Positions 57,646 through 64,000 of a DNA stretch of 64,000 nt are shown piece by piece. Both the position numbers and the translations under genes were made by a program. Each line of letters starts with the position of its first letter. The first letter of the stretch is position 1. Origin of the DNA: Thiohalobacter sp. Lineage in GTDB: Bacteria; Pseudomonadota; Gammaproteobacteria; Thiohalobacterales; Thiohalobacteraceae. A model generated the notes under the pieces. The model saw only the letters and a list, made by a program, of their open reading frames with translations, was not told the DNA's origin and searched no databases. Location of the stretch: assembly GCF_027000115.1 (NCBI RefSeq), contig NZ_JALTON010000061.1:34860-98859 (forward strand), given 5' to 3'.

Positions 57646-60048
57646 ATGAACAGTCACCCGGAAGCCCTGCCTGCCGAGGCGCTTGCGGCCTGCTGTGATC
57701 CGGCCAGCCTGGGCGTGCGGTCTACACGCGATCTGGAGCCGCTGGCCGTGTTCCCGGGGCAGTCGCGCGCCACTGGGGCCATCCGGCTGGCGCTGGAAGT
57801 GCGTGGTCCTGGCTACAACCTGTTCGTCATCGGCCAGCCCGGCTATGGCCGGCATACCGCAGTCATGCGCCTGCTGGAACAGGCCGCCGATCCTGCAGCC
57901 GATGCCGGCGACTGGCTCTACCTGCCGGATTTCGACGACCCCGACCGGCCCTGGGCCGTGCGGCTGGCGGGCGGGACCGGGCACGCGTTTCGGGGCGAGA
58001 TCGCCGAGCTGCTGGAGACGCTGGAGCGCGAATTGAGTGCGGTGCTTGCCGGCGCCGACTTCCAGCAGCAGGTCGACGTGGCCCTGCGCCGTTTCGACCG
58101 GCAGCAACGTGAGGCCCTGTCCCGGTTCTCGCACGAGTGCGAGGCCGAAGGCCTGCGCCTGCTGCGCGAAGGCGACGACTACAGCATCGTCGCGGTACGG
58201 GATGGCCGCATCCTCGACACGGACGCCTTTGCCAGCCTGCCCGCGGAGGAGCGCGAGGCCATCGAGACGCGTATCGACGACTGGCTGCACCGGCTGCGTG
58301 CCTTCATGCGCACCGAGGTGCAGCAATGGCGCCAGCAGCGCGATCGGGCGATTGCGGAGGCACGCTCGCATGCCGCCCGCGCCCTGGTTGACCAGCTGAT
58401 CGCACCGCTGCGCGCAAGGTACGAGGGCCGGCTGGCCGACTGGTTGGGGCGACTGGGTGAGGCGCTGGTGGCGGCGGTCGATGCCCAGCCCCTGTTCGCC
58501 GACGACGGCTCTCTGGCCGGCTACCGGCCGGAGGCGCAGGCCTTCCTGCCCAACGTGCTGGTGGCGCGACCGCAGCCCGGTACGCCGGTGGTGTACGAGG
58601 AGAGCCCCGCACCGGGGACCCTGCTCGGTCGCATCGACTACGGTAGCGAGCACGGGACCCTGGTGACCGATTTCTCCCGCATTCGCGCTGGTGCCCTGCA
58701 CCGGGCCAATGGTGGCTGCCTGATCCTGGATGCGCGGCGTCTGGTCACCGAACCCACGGCCTGGGAGGGCCTCAAGCGCGCGCTCACTGCGGGCCAGATC
58801 CGCTTCGAACCGCCGTCCACGGGTCAGACCGCGACCCAGACCCTGGAACCGGAACCCATTCCGCTGGACGTGAAGGTGATCCTGATCGGCGACCGGGAAC
58901 TGCACCGGCTGCTGCTGGAGGCCGATCCCGACCTCCGCGGGTTGTTCCGTGTGGTGGCGGACTTCGAGGAGACCCTGCCGCGCCAGCCCGACGCGCCCGG
59001 GCAGTACGCGCGGCTGATCGCGGGCATGGTGCGGCACCGTGGCGTGCGCCATGTCGCCGCCTCCGGTATCGCCGCGCTGATCGACGAGATGGCAAGGCTG
59101 GGCGCGGACGACCGCGGGCTGTCGCTGCACATGCTGAGTCTGGAGGAGCTGCTGGTCGAGGCCGATCGCCGGGCCGCGGCACGCGAGGCAGACCTGATCG
59201 AGGTCGAGGATGTCACAGCGGCACGCGCCGCCCGCGAGGCCCGCGGTGCCCGACTCGCCGAGCATCACTATCGCGACATCCAGGACGGCATCCTGCGGCT
59301 GGCGACGGAGGGCGCGGAAGTCGGTCAGGTCAACGCCCTGCCGGTGATCGAGTTCGACGGCATCGACTATGGCGTGCCGTCGCGGGTGAGTGCCACGGTA
59401 CGGGTGGGCGAGGGAGACGTGCTGGACATCGAGCGCGAGGTCGAGCTGGGCGGCACCACCCATTCCAAGGGGGTGTTCATTCTGGCCAGCTACCTCGGCG
59501 GCCGTTTCGGCGTCGACCAGCCGCTGTCGCTGGAGGCGGCCATCACCTTCGAACAGTCCTATGGCCCGATCGAGGGTGACAGCGCCTCGCTGGCCGAACT
59601 GTGTGCGTTGCTGTCGGCCCTGAGCGGACTGGCGCTGGACCAGGGGCTGGGCGTCACCGGCTCGGTCGACCAGCACGGTCGGGTGCAGGCCGTGGGCGCG
59701 GTGAACGAGAAGATCGAGGGCTTCTTCGAGGTCTGTCGCCGCCGCGGCCTGAGCGGATGCCAGGGAGTGATCATTCCCGCCAGCAATCGCCAGACCCTGA
59801 TGCTACGTGCATCCGTGCGCGAGGCGGTGGCGGCCGGCCGGTTCCGGGTGCTGTCGGTGACGCACGTGGACGCGGCAATGCAGGCGCTGACGGGGATCGA
59901 GGCGGGTGCCGCGGATGCCGACGGACGCTTTCCGCCCGACAGCGTGAACGGGCGCGTGCAGGCGCGGCTGGAGGCCTTTGCGCGGGCCCGCCACAGCCAC
60001 GGCGACGAGGGCCGGGAAGGGGACTCCGGGCCGCGCGCGGGCGGTTGA
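57646..60048 (+). CDS. Lon-family ATP-dependent protease (LonB/YcbZ-like)
   Basis: The 800-residue protein has an AAA-like N-terminal domain with a P-loop variant GQPGYGRHT (residues 63-71; Arg instead of the usual Lys, as in many family members), an internal coiled region near 120-260, HRANGGCLILDARRLV and a sensor region, and a C-terminal Lon protease domain. Ser646 (EGDSASLAEL) and Lys689 (VNEKIEGFF) form the catalytic dyad. It lacks the Lon N-terminal substrate domain and the membrane segments of archaeal LonB. Likely a cytoplasmic quality-control or regulatory protease. Divergent from pcm. Confidence 0.88.
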   Translation: MNSHPEALPAEALAACCDPASLGVRSTRDLEPLAVFPGQSRATGAIRLALEVRGPGYNLFVIGQPGYGRHTAVMRLLEQAADPAADAGDWLYLPDFDDPDRPWAVRLAGGTGHAFRGEIAELLETLERELSAVLAGADFQQQVDVALRRFDRQQREALSRFSHECEAEGLRLLREGDDYSIVAVRDGRILDTDAFASLPAEEREAIETRIDDWLHRLRAFMRTEVQQWRQQRDRAIAEARSHAARALVDQLIAPLRARYEGRLADWLGRLGEALVAAVDAQPLFADDGSLAGYRPEAQAFLPNVLVARPQPGTPVVYEESPAPGTLLGRIDYGSEHGTLVTDFSRIRAGALHRANGGCLILDARRLVTEPTAWEGLKRALTAGQIRFEPPSTGQTATQTLEPEPIPLDVKVILIGDRELHRLLLEADPDLRGLFRVVADFEETLPRQPDAPGQYARLIAGMVRHRGVRHVAASGIAALIDEMARLGADDRGLSLHMLSLEELLVEADRRAAAREADLIEVEDVTAARAAREARGARLAEHHYRDIQDGILRLATEGAEVGQVNALPVIEFDGIDYGVPSRVSATVRVGEGDVLDIEREVELGGTTHSKGVFILASYLGGRFGVDQPLSLEAAITFEQSYGPIEGDSASLAELCALLSALSGLALDQGLGVTGSVDQHGRVQAVGAVNEKIEGFFEVCRRRGLSGCQGVIIPASNRQTLMLRASVREAVAAGRFRVLSVTHVDAAMQALTGIEAGAADADGRFPPDSVNGRVQARLEAFARARHSHGDEGREGDSGPRAGG

Positions 60049-60073
60049 CAGATTCCGGGGCCTGGCGTAAAGT
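60045..60073 (+). promoter_or_regulatory. Sigma-70 promoter for the tRNA-Ala gene
   Basis: TTGACA (60045-60050, overlapping the Lon-like stop codon) and TAAAGT (60068-60073) are separated by exactly 17 bp, followed by a GCGCGC discriminator typical of stringently controlled stable RNA promoters. Start near 60080, tRNA at 60089. Confidence 0.7.
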
Positions 60074-60088
60074 GCGCGCTTCTTTCGA

Positions 60089-60164
<76 letters not shown>

Positions 60165-60188
60165 GATCACGAAAGGCGCTGACTGCCA

Positions 60189-60380
60189 ATGCACCGCTTC
60201 GGGCGCTACGCAGTGATCCTGGGCATCCTGCTCACGGCCATGGGCCTGCTGACCGGATTCTCGGCACTGTTCCTGGACGCCGACAGCCTGGCCGTCAATC
60301 TGCTGATGCTGGTACCGCTGGGGTTTGCGGCACTGCTCACCGGGGTCGTGATCACGCAACTCAGCCGCTCCGACAACTAG
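60189..60380 (+). CDS. Small two-helix membrane protein
   Basis: A 63-residue protein with two hydrophobic helices (about residues 8-27 and 36-56) joined by a short acidic loop (FLDADSL) and a polar C-terminus. No family is recognised. It lies between tRNA-Ala and tRNA-Glu, so its message would be cut out of the tRNA precursor. No strong ribosome site is seen (the ATG at 60189 follows GCTGACTGCC), so translation is uncertain. Confidence 0.55.
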   Translation: MHRFGRYAVILGILLTAMGLLTGFSALFLDADSLAVNLLMLVPLGFAALLTGVVITQLSRSDN

Positions 60381-60385
60381 GTTCC

Positions 60386-60462
60386 CGTCCCCTTCGTCTA
60401 GAGGCCTAGGACACCGCCCTTTCACGGCGGCGACAGGGGTTCGACTCCCCTAGGGGACGCCA
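60386..60462 (+). tRNA. tRNA-Glu (TTC)
   Basis: Acceptor GTCCCCT/AGGGGAC, anticodon stem CCGCC/GGCGG with loop CTTTCAC (anticodon TTC), T-arm CAGGGGTTCGACTCCCCT, discriminator G, and encoded CCA at 60460-60462. It follows the tRNA-Ala gene on the same strand with one small reading frame between. Glutamyl-tRNA synthetase is encoded about 6 kb upstream. Confidence 0.96.
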
Positions 60463-60468
60463 ATCGCG

Positions 60469-60496
60469 ACGGGGTCCGCCAATCCGCGGGCCCCGT
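60469..60496 (+). terminator. Possible terminator hairpin after tRNA-Glu
   Basis: Arms ACGGGGTCCGC and GCGGGCCCCGT (with one mismatch) form a strong stem around a 6-nt loop seven bases past the tRNA CCA. No T-tract follows, so termination would be weak or factor-dependent. Confidence 0.4.
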
Positions 60497-60698
60497 GGCT
60501 TCCAGCCCGCCTGACGACCCATTGACTGTCTCTTGATCACCCGGGTCGGCGATCCGTTGGAAAAAACGACCTGGCCGGCTGATTCTTGCATTCCCTCGCC
60601 GATTCTCGATCGTTCGCGGTCGCCCCTGTCCTCGTTGCTGTGCGGCCCGGCAGGCATGTTGTAGAATTCCGCCCTCGTTTCCGGGTCAGCCCGCATAG

Positions 60699-60952
60699 CC
60701 CGCATATTGCACCAGGGGCTGCGGATGATGGCGGATTTGCAGCCGGGCTCGGGGAGGGCTGGAACGAAAGCCGTAGCCGTCGCTACGGCTTGAGTGAAGC
60801 ACCCCCGAGGCCGAGCGAAAATCCGCCAGGGCCGCAGCAGGACGCGGGCGGGCACAAATCGTACTCCGGGCCATGGGCAAAAAATCCGGTTCATTACGTA
60901 CCAGGACAACAAGTTGGCTCCCGCCCGCTTCCGCCCTGGTGCAATATGCGGG
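60699..60952. repeat. 254-bp palindromic repeat element
   Basis: Perfect 19-bp terminal inverted repeats CCCGCATATTGCACCAGGG lie at 60699-60717 and 60934-60952. Inside are an imperfect inverted repeat of about 45 bp and a perfect 10-bp stem with a CGTC loop (60768-60791). The right arm carries the GCCCGCTTCCGCCC run seen in the 57409-57554 element, and ATTTGTGCCCGCCCGC is shared in the left-side interior. No transposase is encoded. It is a likely non-autonomous mobile element of the same family. Confidence 0.72.
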
Positions 60953-60962
60953 ATAGTGCACC

Positions 60963-60985
60963 CGGGCGGAAGCAGGCGGCGGGCG
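60963..60985. repeat. Partial third copy of the repeat arm
   Basis: A run of 23 bases beginning GGGCGGAAGCAGGCGG just outside the 254-bp element resembles the inner part of the arm at 57430-57455 (GGGCGGAAGCGGGCGG). It suggests an older, truncated insertion or a slipped duplicate. Confidence 0.4.
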
Positions 60986-61045
60986 ACACGGCCACTGGAC
61001 GGTAACGGCATGTGGCCGGCAGTCCGGCTGCCCGCGGAGAAGACC

Positions 61046-61294
61046 ATGCATTGTGTGATCTACAAGGGTCCGCGAAAGGCGGATACCTACCTGTATGTCG
61101 AGCGCGAGAACGACTTCGCGCGAGTTCCCGTCAGCCTGCTGGATCTGCTCGGACCCTTGCAGAAAGTGATGGATCTGGAGCTGTCAGCCGATCGCAGGCT
61201 CGCCCAGGCCGATGTCGACGAGGTCATGGCTGCGCTGCGCGAGCGGGGCTATTACCTGCAGCTGCCGCCCGGTGAAGAGTGCCCCGCCAACTGA
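61046..61294 (+). CDS. ycgL: YcgL-domain protein
   Basis: An 82-residue protein beginning HCVIYKGPRKADTYLYVERE (residues 2-21), the signature of the gammaproteobacterial YcgL family, with VPVSLLDLLGPLQKVMDLEL following. The function is not established. The ATG at 61046 has GGAG six bases upstream; a longer open frame that crosses the repeat element is not credible. Its stop is 4 bp from the convergent CBS gene stop. Confidence 0.88.
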   Translation: MHCVIYKGPRKADTYLYVERENDFARVPVSLLDLLGPLQKVMDLELSADRRLAQADVDEVMAALRERGYYLQLPPGEECPAN

Positions 61295-61298
61295 TCGT

Positions 61299-61892
61299 TC
61301 AGGACGCCAGTACCGCGCCGACTTCGGCGAAGGCGTTGGCGACCTCGCTGGTCTCGATGTCGATGCCAAGCTGGCGGCTGATCTGGGTGGTGGAGAACAG
61401 GCCACGGACCTTCTGGCGACCCTCCGGGTCGTGGTCGACCACCAGCGCATGCTGGCGGCCCATGCGTTTCAGGGTCTTGACGATGTCACCCACATTGGCC
61501 CGGGACACGTCCTCCATGTCCAGCACGTCCAGACGTGACTGGGGCGTCATGATGTCGCGAACGAAGATATCCTCGTAGCGACCGCCCACCTCCTGCAGGT
61601 ATTTCATTGGCCGTTCGCCCTGCAGGTCGTTGAGGGTCACGATGCCGAGGATGGCATTGTTGTGGTCGATCACGAACAGCAGTCGCACGCCGCTGGCAAT
61701 CATCTGCCGCTCGGCCTCCACCAGCGTCGCGCAGGGTCCCATGGAGATGGCGGCGACCTGCAGGAAGTCGGTCATCACGTCGCGGGCAGGATTGTTCAGG
61801 CCCACGTGTTCGGGCAGACGCTGAGGTGGGCGATGGAAGCTGGCCCCGGGTTCCAGGGCCTGGTGAGCGAGGGTGTGGTACTGACGCAGCAT
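61299..61892 (-). CDS. CBS-domain protein
   Basis: A 197-residue protein with two CBS motifs: MTDFLQVAAISMGPCATLVE with RLLFVIDHNNAILGIVT, then IMTPQSRLDVLDMEDVSRAN with HALVVDHDPEGRQKVRGLFS. CBS pairs bind adenine nucleotides and act as energy sensors. The start at 61892 is clear (GGGAGG five bases upstream); the long upstream frame is a shadow of tatD. Target protein is unknown. Confidence 0.88.
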   Translation of the reverse strand: MLRQYHTLAHQALEPGASFHRPPQRLPEHVGLNNPARDVMTDFLQVAAISMGPCATLVEAERQMIASGVRLLFVIDHNNAILGIVTLNDLQGERPMKYLQEVGGRYEDIFVRDIMTPQSRLDVLDMEDVSRANVGDIVKTLKRMGRQHALVVDHDPEGRQKVRGLFSTTQISRQLGIDIETSEVANAFAEVGAVLAS

Positions 61893-62027
61893 GGTTACCT
61901 CCCGGTGTTGTTCGGAGCCCGCCCGCATGACAGGGCGGGCTTGAGGTGTTTCTTCTATTGATAGACCATCGTTCGAAACAAGGACGCGCGACCGCTCGCA
62001 GGTCATAAGCTGGATCAATGAGGTGCC
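61893..62027. promoter_or_regulatory. Divergent region between the CBS gene and the TatD-family gene
   Basis: This 135-bp gap must hold both promoters. A single FNR half-site (TTGAT on the minus strand at 62013-62017) is seen, but no full box or convincing -35/-10 pair. Confidence 0.25.
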
Positions 62028-62807
62028 ATGAGTCCCCTGTTCGACACGCATTGCCACATCGATGCCAAGGAATTCGATGCCGACCGGGCACAGGTGATCG
62101 CCGAGGCGCGTGCTGTTGGCGTAACGCGCATGCTCGTTCCCGGTGTGCTCGCCGACGGCTGGGATGCGCTGCAGTCCCTGTGCGCCTCGGAACCGGGGCT
62201 CTACCCGGCCTATGGCCTGCATCCGGTGTACTGTGACCGGCACCGGCTGGCTGACCTCGACCGGCTGGCCCGCCAGCTCGAGTCCGGGGCTCCGGTGGCC
62301 GTGGGCGAGATCGGGCTGGATTTCCAGATTCCCGCTGCCGACCGCGACGCCCAGATGCGATTGTTCGAGGCCCAGCTCGCCATGGCTCGCGATGCCGGCC
62401 TGCCGGTGGTGCTGCATGTGCGCAAGGCCCACGATGCAGTGCTCGACTGCCTGCGCCGAATCCGGGTACCGGGCGGTTTCGCACATGCCTTCAACGGCAG
62501 CGTGCAGCAGGCGGCGATCTACGAATCGCTCGGCTTCAGGCTGGGGTTCGGCGGCATGCTGACCTATGTGCGCTCCACCCGGCTGCGCAGGCTGGCGCGC
62601 GAGCTGCCGCTGGATCTGCTGGTGCTGGAAACCGATGCACCGGATCTCACCGTGGCCTCGCATCATGGCGAGCGCAACAGCCCGGCCTATCTGCCGGAAT
62701 GCCTGGCCGCGCTGGCCGAGGTGAAGGACGAGGATCCGGCCGAGGTGGCCCGGATCACCACCGCCAACGCCTGTGCCGTGCTCGGGCTGGACTGTCCCGG
62801 GGACTGA
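62028..62807 (+). CDS. TatD-family metal-dependent hydrolase (YjjV-like)
   Basis: A 259-residue TIM-barrel protein with the TatD metal ligands: FDTHCHID (His8 and His10) at the start, GEIGLDFQ, VVLHVRKAHD, GFAHAFNG and LVLETDAPDL. These residues bind two metals and cut DNA or RNA in the family. The ending AEVARITTANACAVLGL is typical. It may act in DNA repair or RNA turnover. It is divergent from the CBS gene and followed by a membrane protein gene after 40 bp. Confidence 0.9.
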   Translation: MSPLFDTHCHIDAKEFDADRAQVIAEARAVGVTRMLVPGVLADGWDALQSLCASEPGLYPAYGLHPVYCDRHRLADLDRLARQLESGAPVAVGEIGLDFQIPAADRDAQMRLFEAQLAMARDAGLPVVLHVRKAHDAVLDCLRRIRVPGGFAHAFNGSVQQAAIYESLGFRLGFGGMLTYVRSTRLRRLARELPLDLLVLETDAPDLTVASHHGERNSPAYLPECLAALAEVKDEDPAEVARITTANACAVLGLDCPGD

Positions 62808-62847
62808 ATCAGGGTAGAATCGGGCCAGCGCCCCGAGAGACCCGAGC

Positions 62848-63516
62848 ATGGATTTTCCACCCGGACTGCTTCCCGATGGCCTGGTCCGGGCCGCCAATCT
62901 GGTGGCCCTGGGCTGGCTGCTGCACGCCCTGCGCCGGGTGCCCTGGTCACGGCTGCTGAACGACAGTGGTTTCAGTCACGTGCTGTTCGGCGCCTGCGTG
63001 GCGCTGTTGGTACTGTGGAACCTGCGCGCCGGTATCCAGCCCGCGCTCAACTACCATCTGCTGGGCGCAACCACCCTGACCCTGATGGTCGGCTGGCCGC
63101 TGGCCAGTCTGGGCATGGCGGTCGTGGTGCTTGGCTCGGCGGTCAATCACGGTGAGGGCCTGGCGACCTTCGGCATCAATCTGCTGACCATGGGGCTGCT
63201 GCCCATCCTGCTCACCCAGAGCCTGTTGCAGTTTGCCCAGCGCCGGCTGCCGCACAACTTCTTTGTCTACGTCTACATCAACGCCTTTCTGGCCGGCGGC
63301 CTGGCCATGGTAACGGCAGGCGTGGCCGGGTCGCTGGTGCTGTGGGCCGCCGGCGTGCATGAGCCGGGCTGGCTGGCGGAGCGTTACCTGATCTATTTTC
63401 CCATGCTGTTCTTCTCCGAGGCACTGGCCAACGGCATGGTCACCACCATGCTGGTCGCGTTGCGCCCCGGCTGGGTGTGCAGTTTCGATGATGCCTTGTA
63501 TATCGACGGAAAATGA
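62848..63516 (+). CDS. CbiM-like (energy-coupling-factor permease family) membrane protein
   Basis: The 222-residue protein has about six membrane helices and the pattern of COG3235/CbiM-related predicted permeases: a hydrophobic start, ALNYHLLGATTLTLMVGWPL and VNHGEGLATFGINLL, with His residues that may bind a metal. CbiM proteins bring in cobalt or nickel; this subgroup is shorter and lacks the N-terminal Met-His motif, so the metal is unknown. It overlaps the thioredoxin start as ATGA. Confidence 0.8.
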   Translation: MDFPPGLLPDGLVRAANLVALGWLLHALRRVPWSRLLNDSGFSHVLFGACVALLVLWNLRAGIQPALNYHLLGATTLTLMVGWPLASLGMAVVVLGSAVNHGEGLATFGINLLTMGLLPILLTQSLLQFAQRRLPHNFFVYVYINAFLAGGLAMVTAGVAGSLVLWAAGVHEPGWLAERYLIYFPMLFFSEALANGMVTTMLVALRPGWVCSFDDALYIDGK

Positions 63517-63872
63517 CAATTAAAAACAATCTTCAAGAGTTCATATTCAATGTCGATTATGAAGATTTCGAAGCACGGGTGATCGAAGCCTCGCGCACGC
63601 AGCCCGTACTCGTTGATCTGTGGGCCGAGTGGTGTGCACCCTGCCGGGTGATCGCGCCGACACTGGAACGGGTCATCGCCGAGCGCCTGCCCGCCCTGCG
63701 GCTGGCCAAGGTCGAGGTGGACGAGGGCGAAAACATGAAGCTCGCCGGCCATTACCGGGTGCGCGGCTTTCCGACCCTGCTGCTGTTCGCCGGTGGTGAG
63801 GAGCGGGCGCGCTTCAGCGGCAACCGGCCGCGGCACTTCATCCACGAGTGGCTCGACAGGCACCTGGGCTAG
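63513..63872 (+). CDS. Thioredoxin-family protein
   Basis: A 119-residue protein with the redox motif WCAPC in LVDLWAEWCAPCRVIAP, and the cis-Pro loop RVRGFPTLLLFAGG. The N-terminal 25 residues (IKNNLQEFIFNVDYEDFEARV) precede the thioredoxin fold. It likely reduces disulfides in the cytoplasm. The start overlaps the permease stop. The stop TAG (63870-63872) lies in the CTAG target of an IS481-type insertion, but the coding sequence looks complete. Confidence 0.9.
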   Translation: MTIKNNLQEFIFNVDYEDFEARVIEASRTQPVLVDLWAEWCAPCRVIAPTLERVIAERLPALRLAKVEVDEGENMKLAGHYRVRGFPTLLLFAGGEERARFSGNRPRHFIHEWLDRHLG

Positions 63873-63873
63873 T
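63868..63873. other. Target site of the IS481-family insertion
   Basis: GCTAGT fits the NCTAGN target known for IS481-type elements. It is followed at once by an IS end starting TGTGTAAACCC. Its TAG serves as the thioredoxin stop; CTA on the other strand serves as the transposase stop. Confidence 0.6.
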
Positions 63874-64000
63874 TGTGTAAACCCACCAGGTTGTTCACAG
63901 CTGGCAGCCGGCTGATGGGCGGGTGGTAGTCCAGGCTAGCATGAGGGCGATGCCAGTTGTACTGGTGGAGCCAGCGGGGGAGATGGCTCGCCCGCTGTTC
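63869..64000 (-). CDS. IS481-family transposase, C-terminal end (partial)
   Basis: The last 43 codons of a DDE integrase-type transposase are present; the rest lies beyond the right edge. The readable end has RWLHQYNWHRPHASLDYHPP and SRLPAVNNLVGL, the usual C-terminus of IS481/IS3-group integrases. Its stop TAG comes from the CTAG target itself. Confidence 0.85.
   Translation of the reverse strand, partial: EQRASHLPRWLHQYNWHRPHASLDYHPPISRLPAVNNLVGLHN
63874..64000. mobile_element. IS481-family insertion sequence (partial)
   Basis: The element starts with TGTGTAAACCCACCAGGTTG, which resembles IS481 ends (TGTG start and AGGTTG core), right after the GCTAGT target. The transposase C-terminus is inside it. 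The other end is outside the window. Confidence 0.75.

Larger units (their letters stand above)
60463..61045. other. 583-bp region without a gene; holds repeats
   Basis: Between tRNA-Glu and ycgL lie a GC-rich hairpin (60469-60496), the 254-bp palindromic element (60699-60952) and a partial repeat copy (60963-60985). The open frames here are short and lack ribosome sites. Nothing else is recognised. Confidence 0.5.

Noticed and set aside
57622..59676. 684-codon open frame on the minus strand
   Set aside because: Antisense shadow of the Lon-like protease, produced by high GC content. No motifs or ribosome site.
60794..61045. N-terminal extension of the ycgL frame
   Set aside because: The in-frame ATG at 60794 crosses the palindromic repeat. 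The conserved family start and ribosome site are at 61046.

Overview
The window is high-GC, gene-dense DNA that reads as a chromosomal segment of a gammaproteobacterium. The evidence is bacterial-type tRNA genes with encoded CCA, sigma-70 promoters with GC-rich discriminators, FNR/ANR-type boxes, and housekeeping genes (recQ, sprT-like, gltX, rtcB, pcm, ycgL, tatD-like) in a gammaproteobacterial style. Exosortase-A-type polysaccharide genes and a group 3b [NiFe] hydrogenase fit a sulfur-oxidising or otherwise facultatively anaerobic member. That narrower placement is inference.

Region 1 (1-29541) is a large surface-glycan locus. It holds nine sulfotransferase genes (one cut by the left edge) and an asparagine-synthetase-like enzyme whose glutaminase half has lost its catalytic residues. 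It also holds an exosortase-A-associated O-glycosylation ligase, four family-2 and one family-4 glycosyltransferases, a Wzx-type flippase, a polysaccharide deacetylase, and an alkaline-phosphatase-superfamily membrane enzyme with Thr at the nucleophile position. A set of exported proteins (one lyase-like, three propeller-like) shares an operon with two glycosyltransferases, and a small exported S1 protease closes the region. The genes sit in long minus-strand runs joined by 4-bp ATGA overlaps (17290 down to 5324, and 27610 down to 18440), with a few plus-strand sulfotransferases between them. The likely joint product is a heavily sulfated, amide-modified, exported polysaccharide or glycoprotein glycan.

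Region 2 (29542-32792) is a translationally coupled set: a Tat-type exported protein with a CTPGYW motif, a PqqD-like chaperone, an HprK-related kinase and a nucleotidyltransferase-like protein. This matches the gene set annotators call the HPr-rel-A system, whose function is unknown. A sigma-54 (-24/-12) promoter lies upstream. galE, a secreted protein of unknown function and a CPBP-type intramembrane protease follow.

Region 3 (35167-48964) is a hydrogenase island. hypC-hypA-hypB-hypD run leftward; hupE and the four subunits of a group 3b NAD(P)-linked [NiFe] hydrogenase run rightward from a shared intergenic region with an FNR-type box. A maturation endopeptidase with its own FNR-type box and hypE-hypF complete it.

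Region 4 (49124-64000) is mostly core genome: recQ, sprT-like, a methyltransferase, tRNA-Val, gltX, a host-attachment-type protein with an FNR-like box, rtcB-archease-pcm, a Lon-family protease, tRNA-Ala and tRNA-Glu, ycgL, a CBS protein, a TatD-family nuclease, a CbiM-like membrane protein and a thioredoxin. Two related palindromic elements (57409-57554 and 60699-60952) and the end of an IS481-family insertion at a CTAG target (63868 onward) are the mobile or repeat DNA seen.
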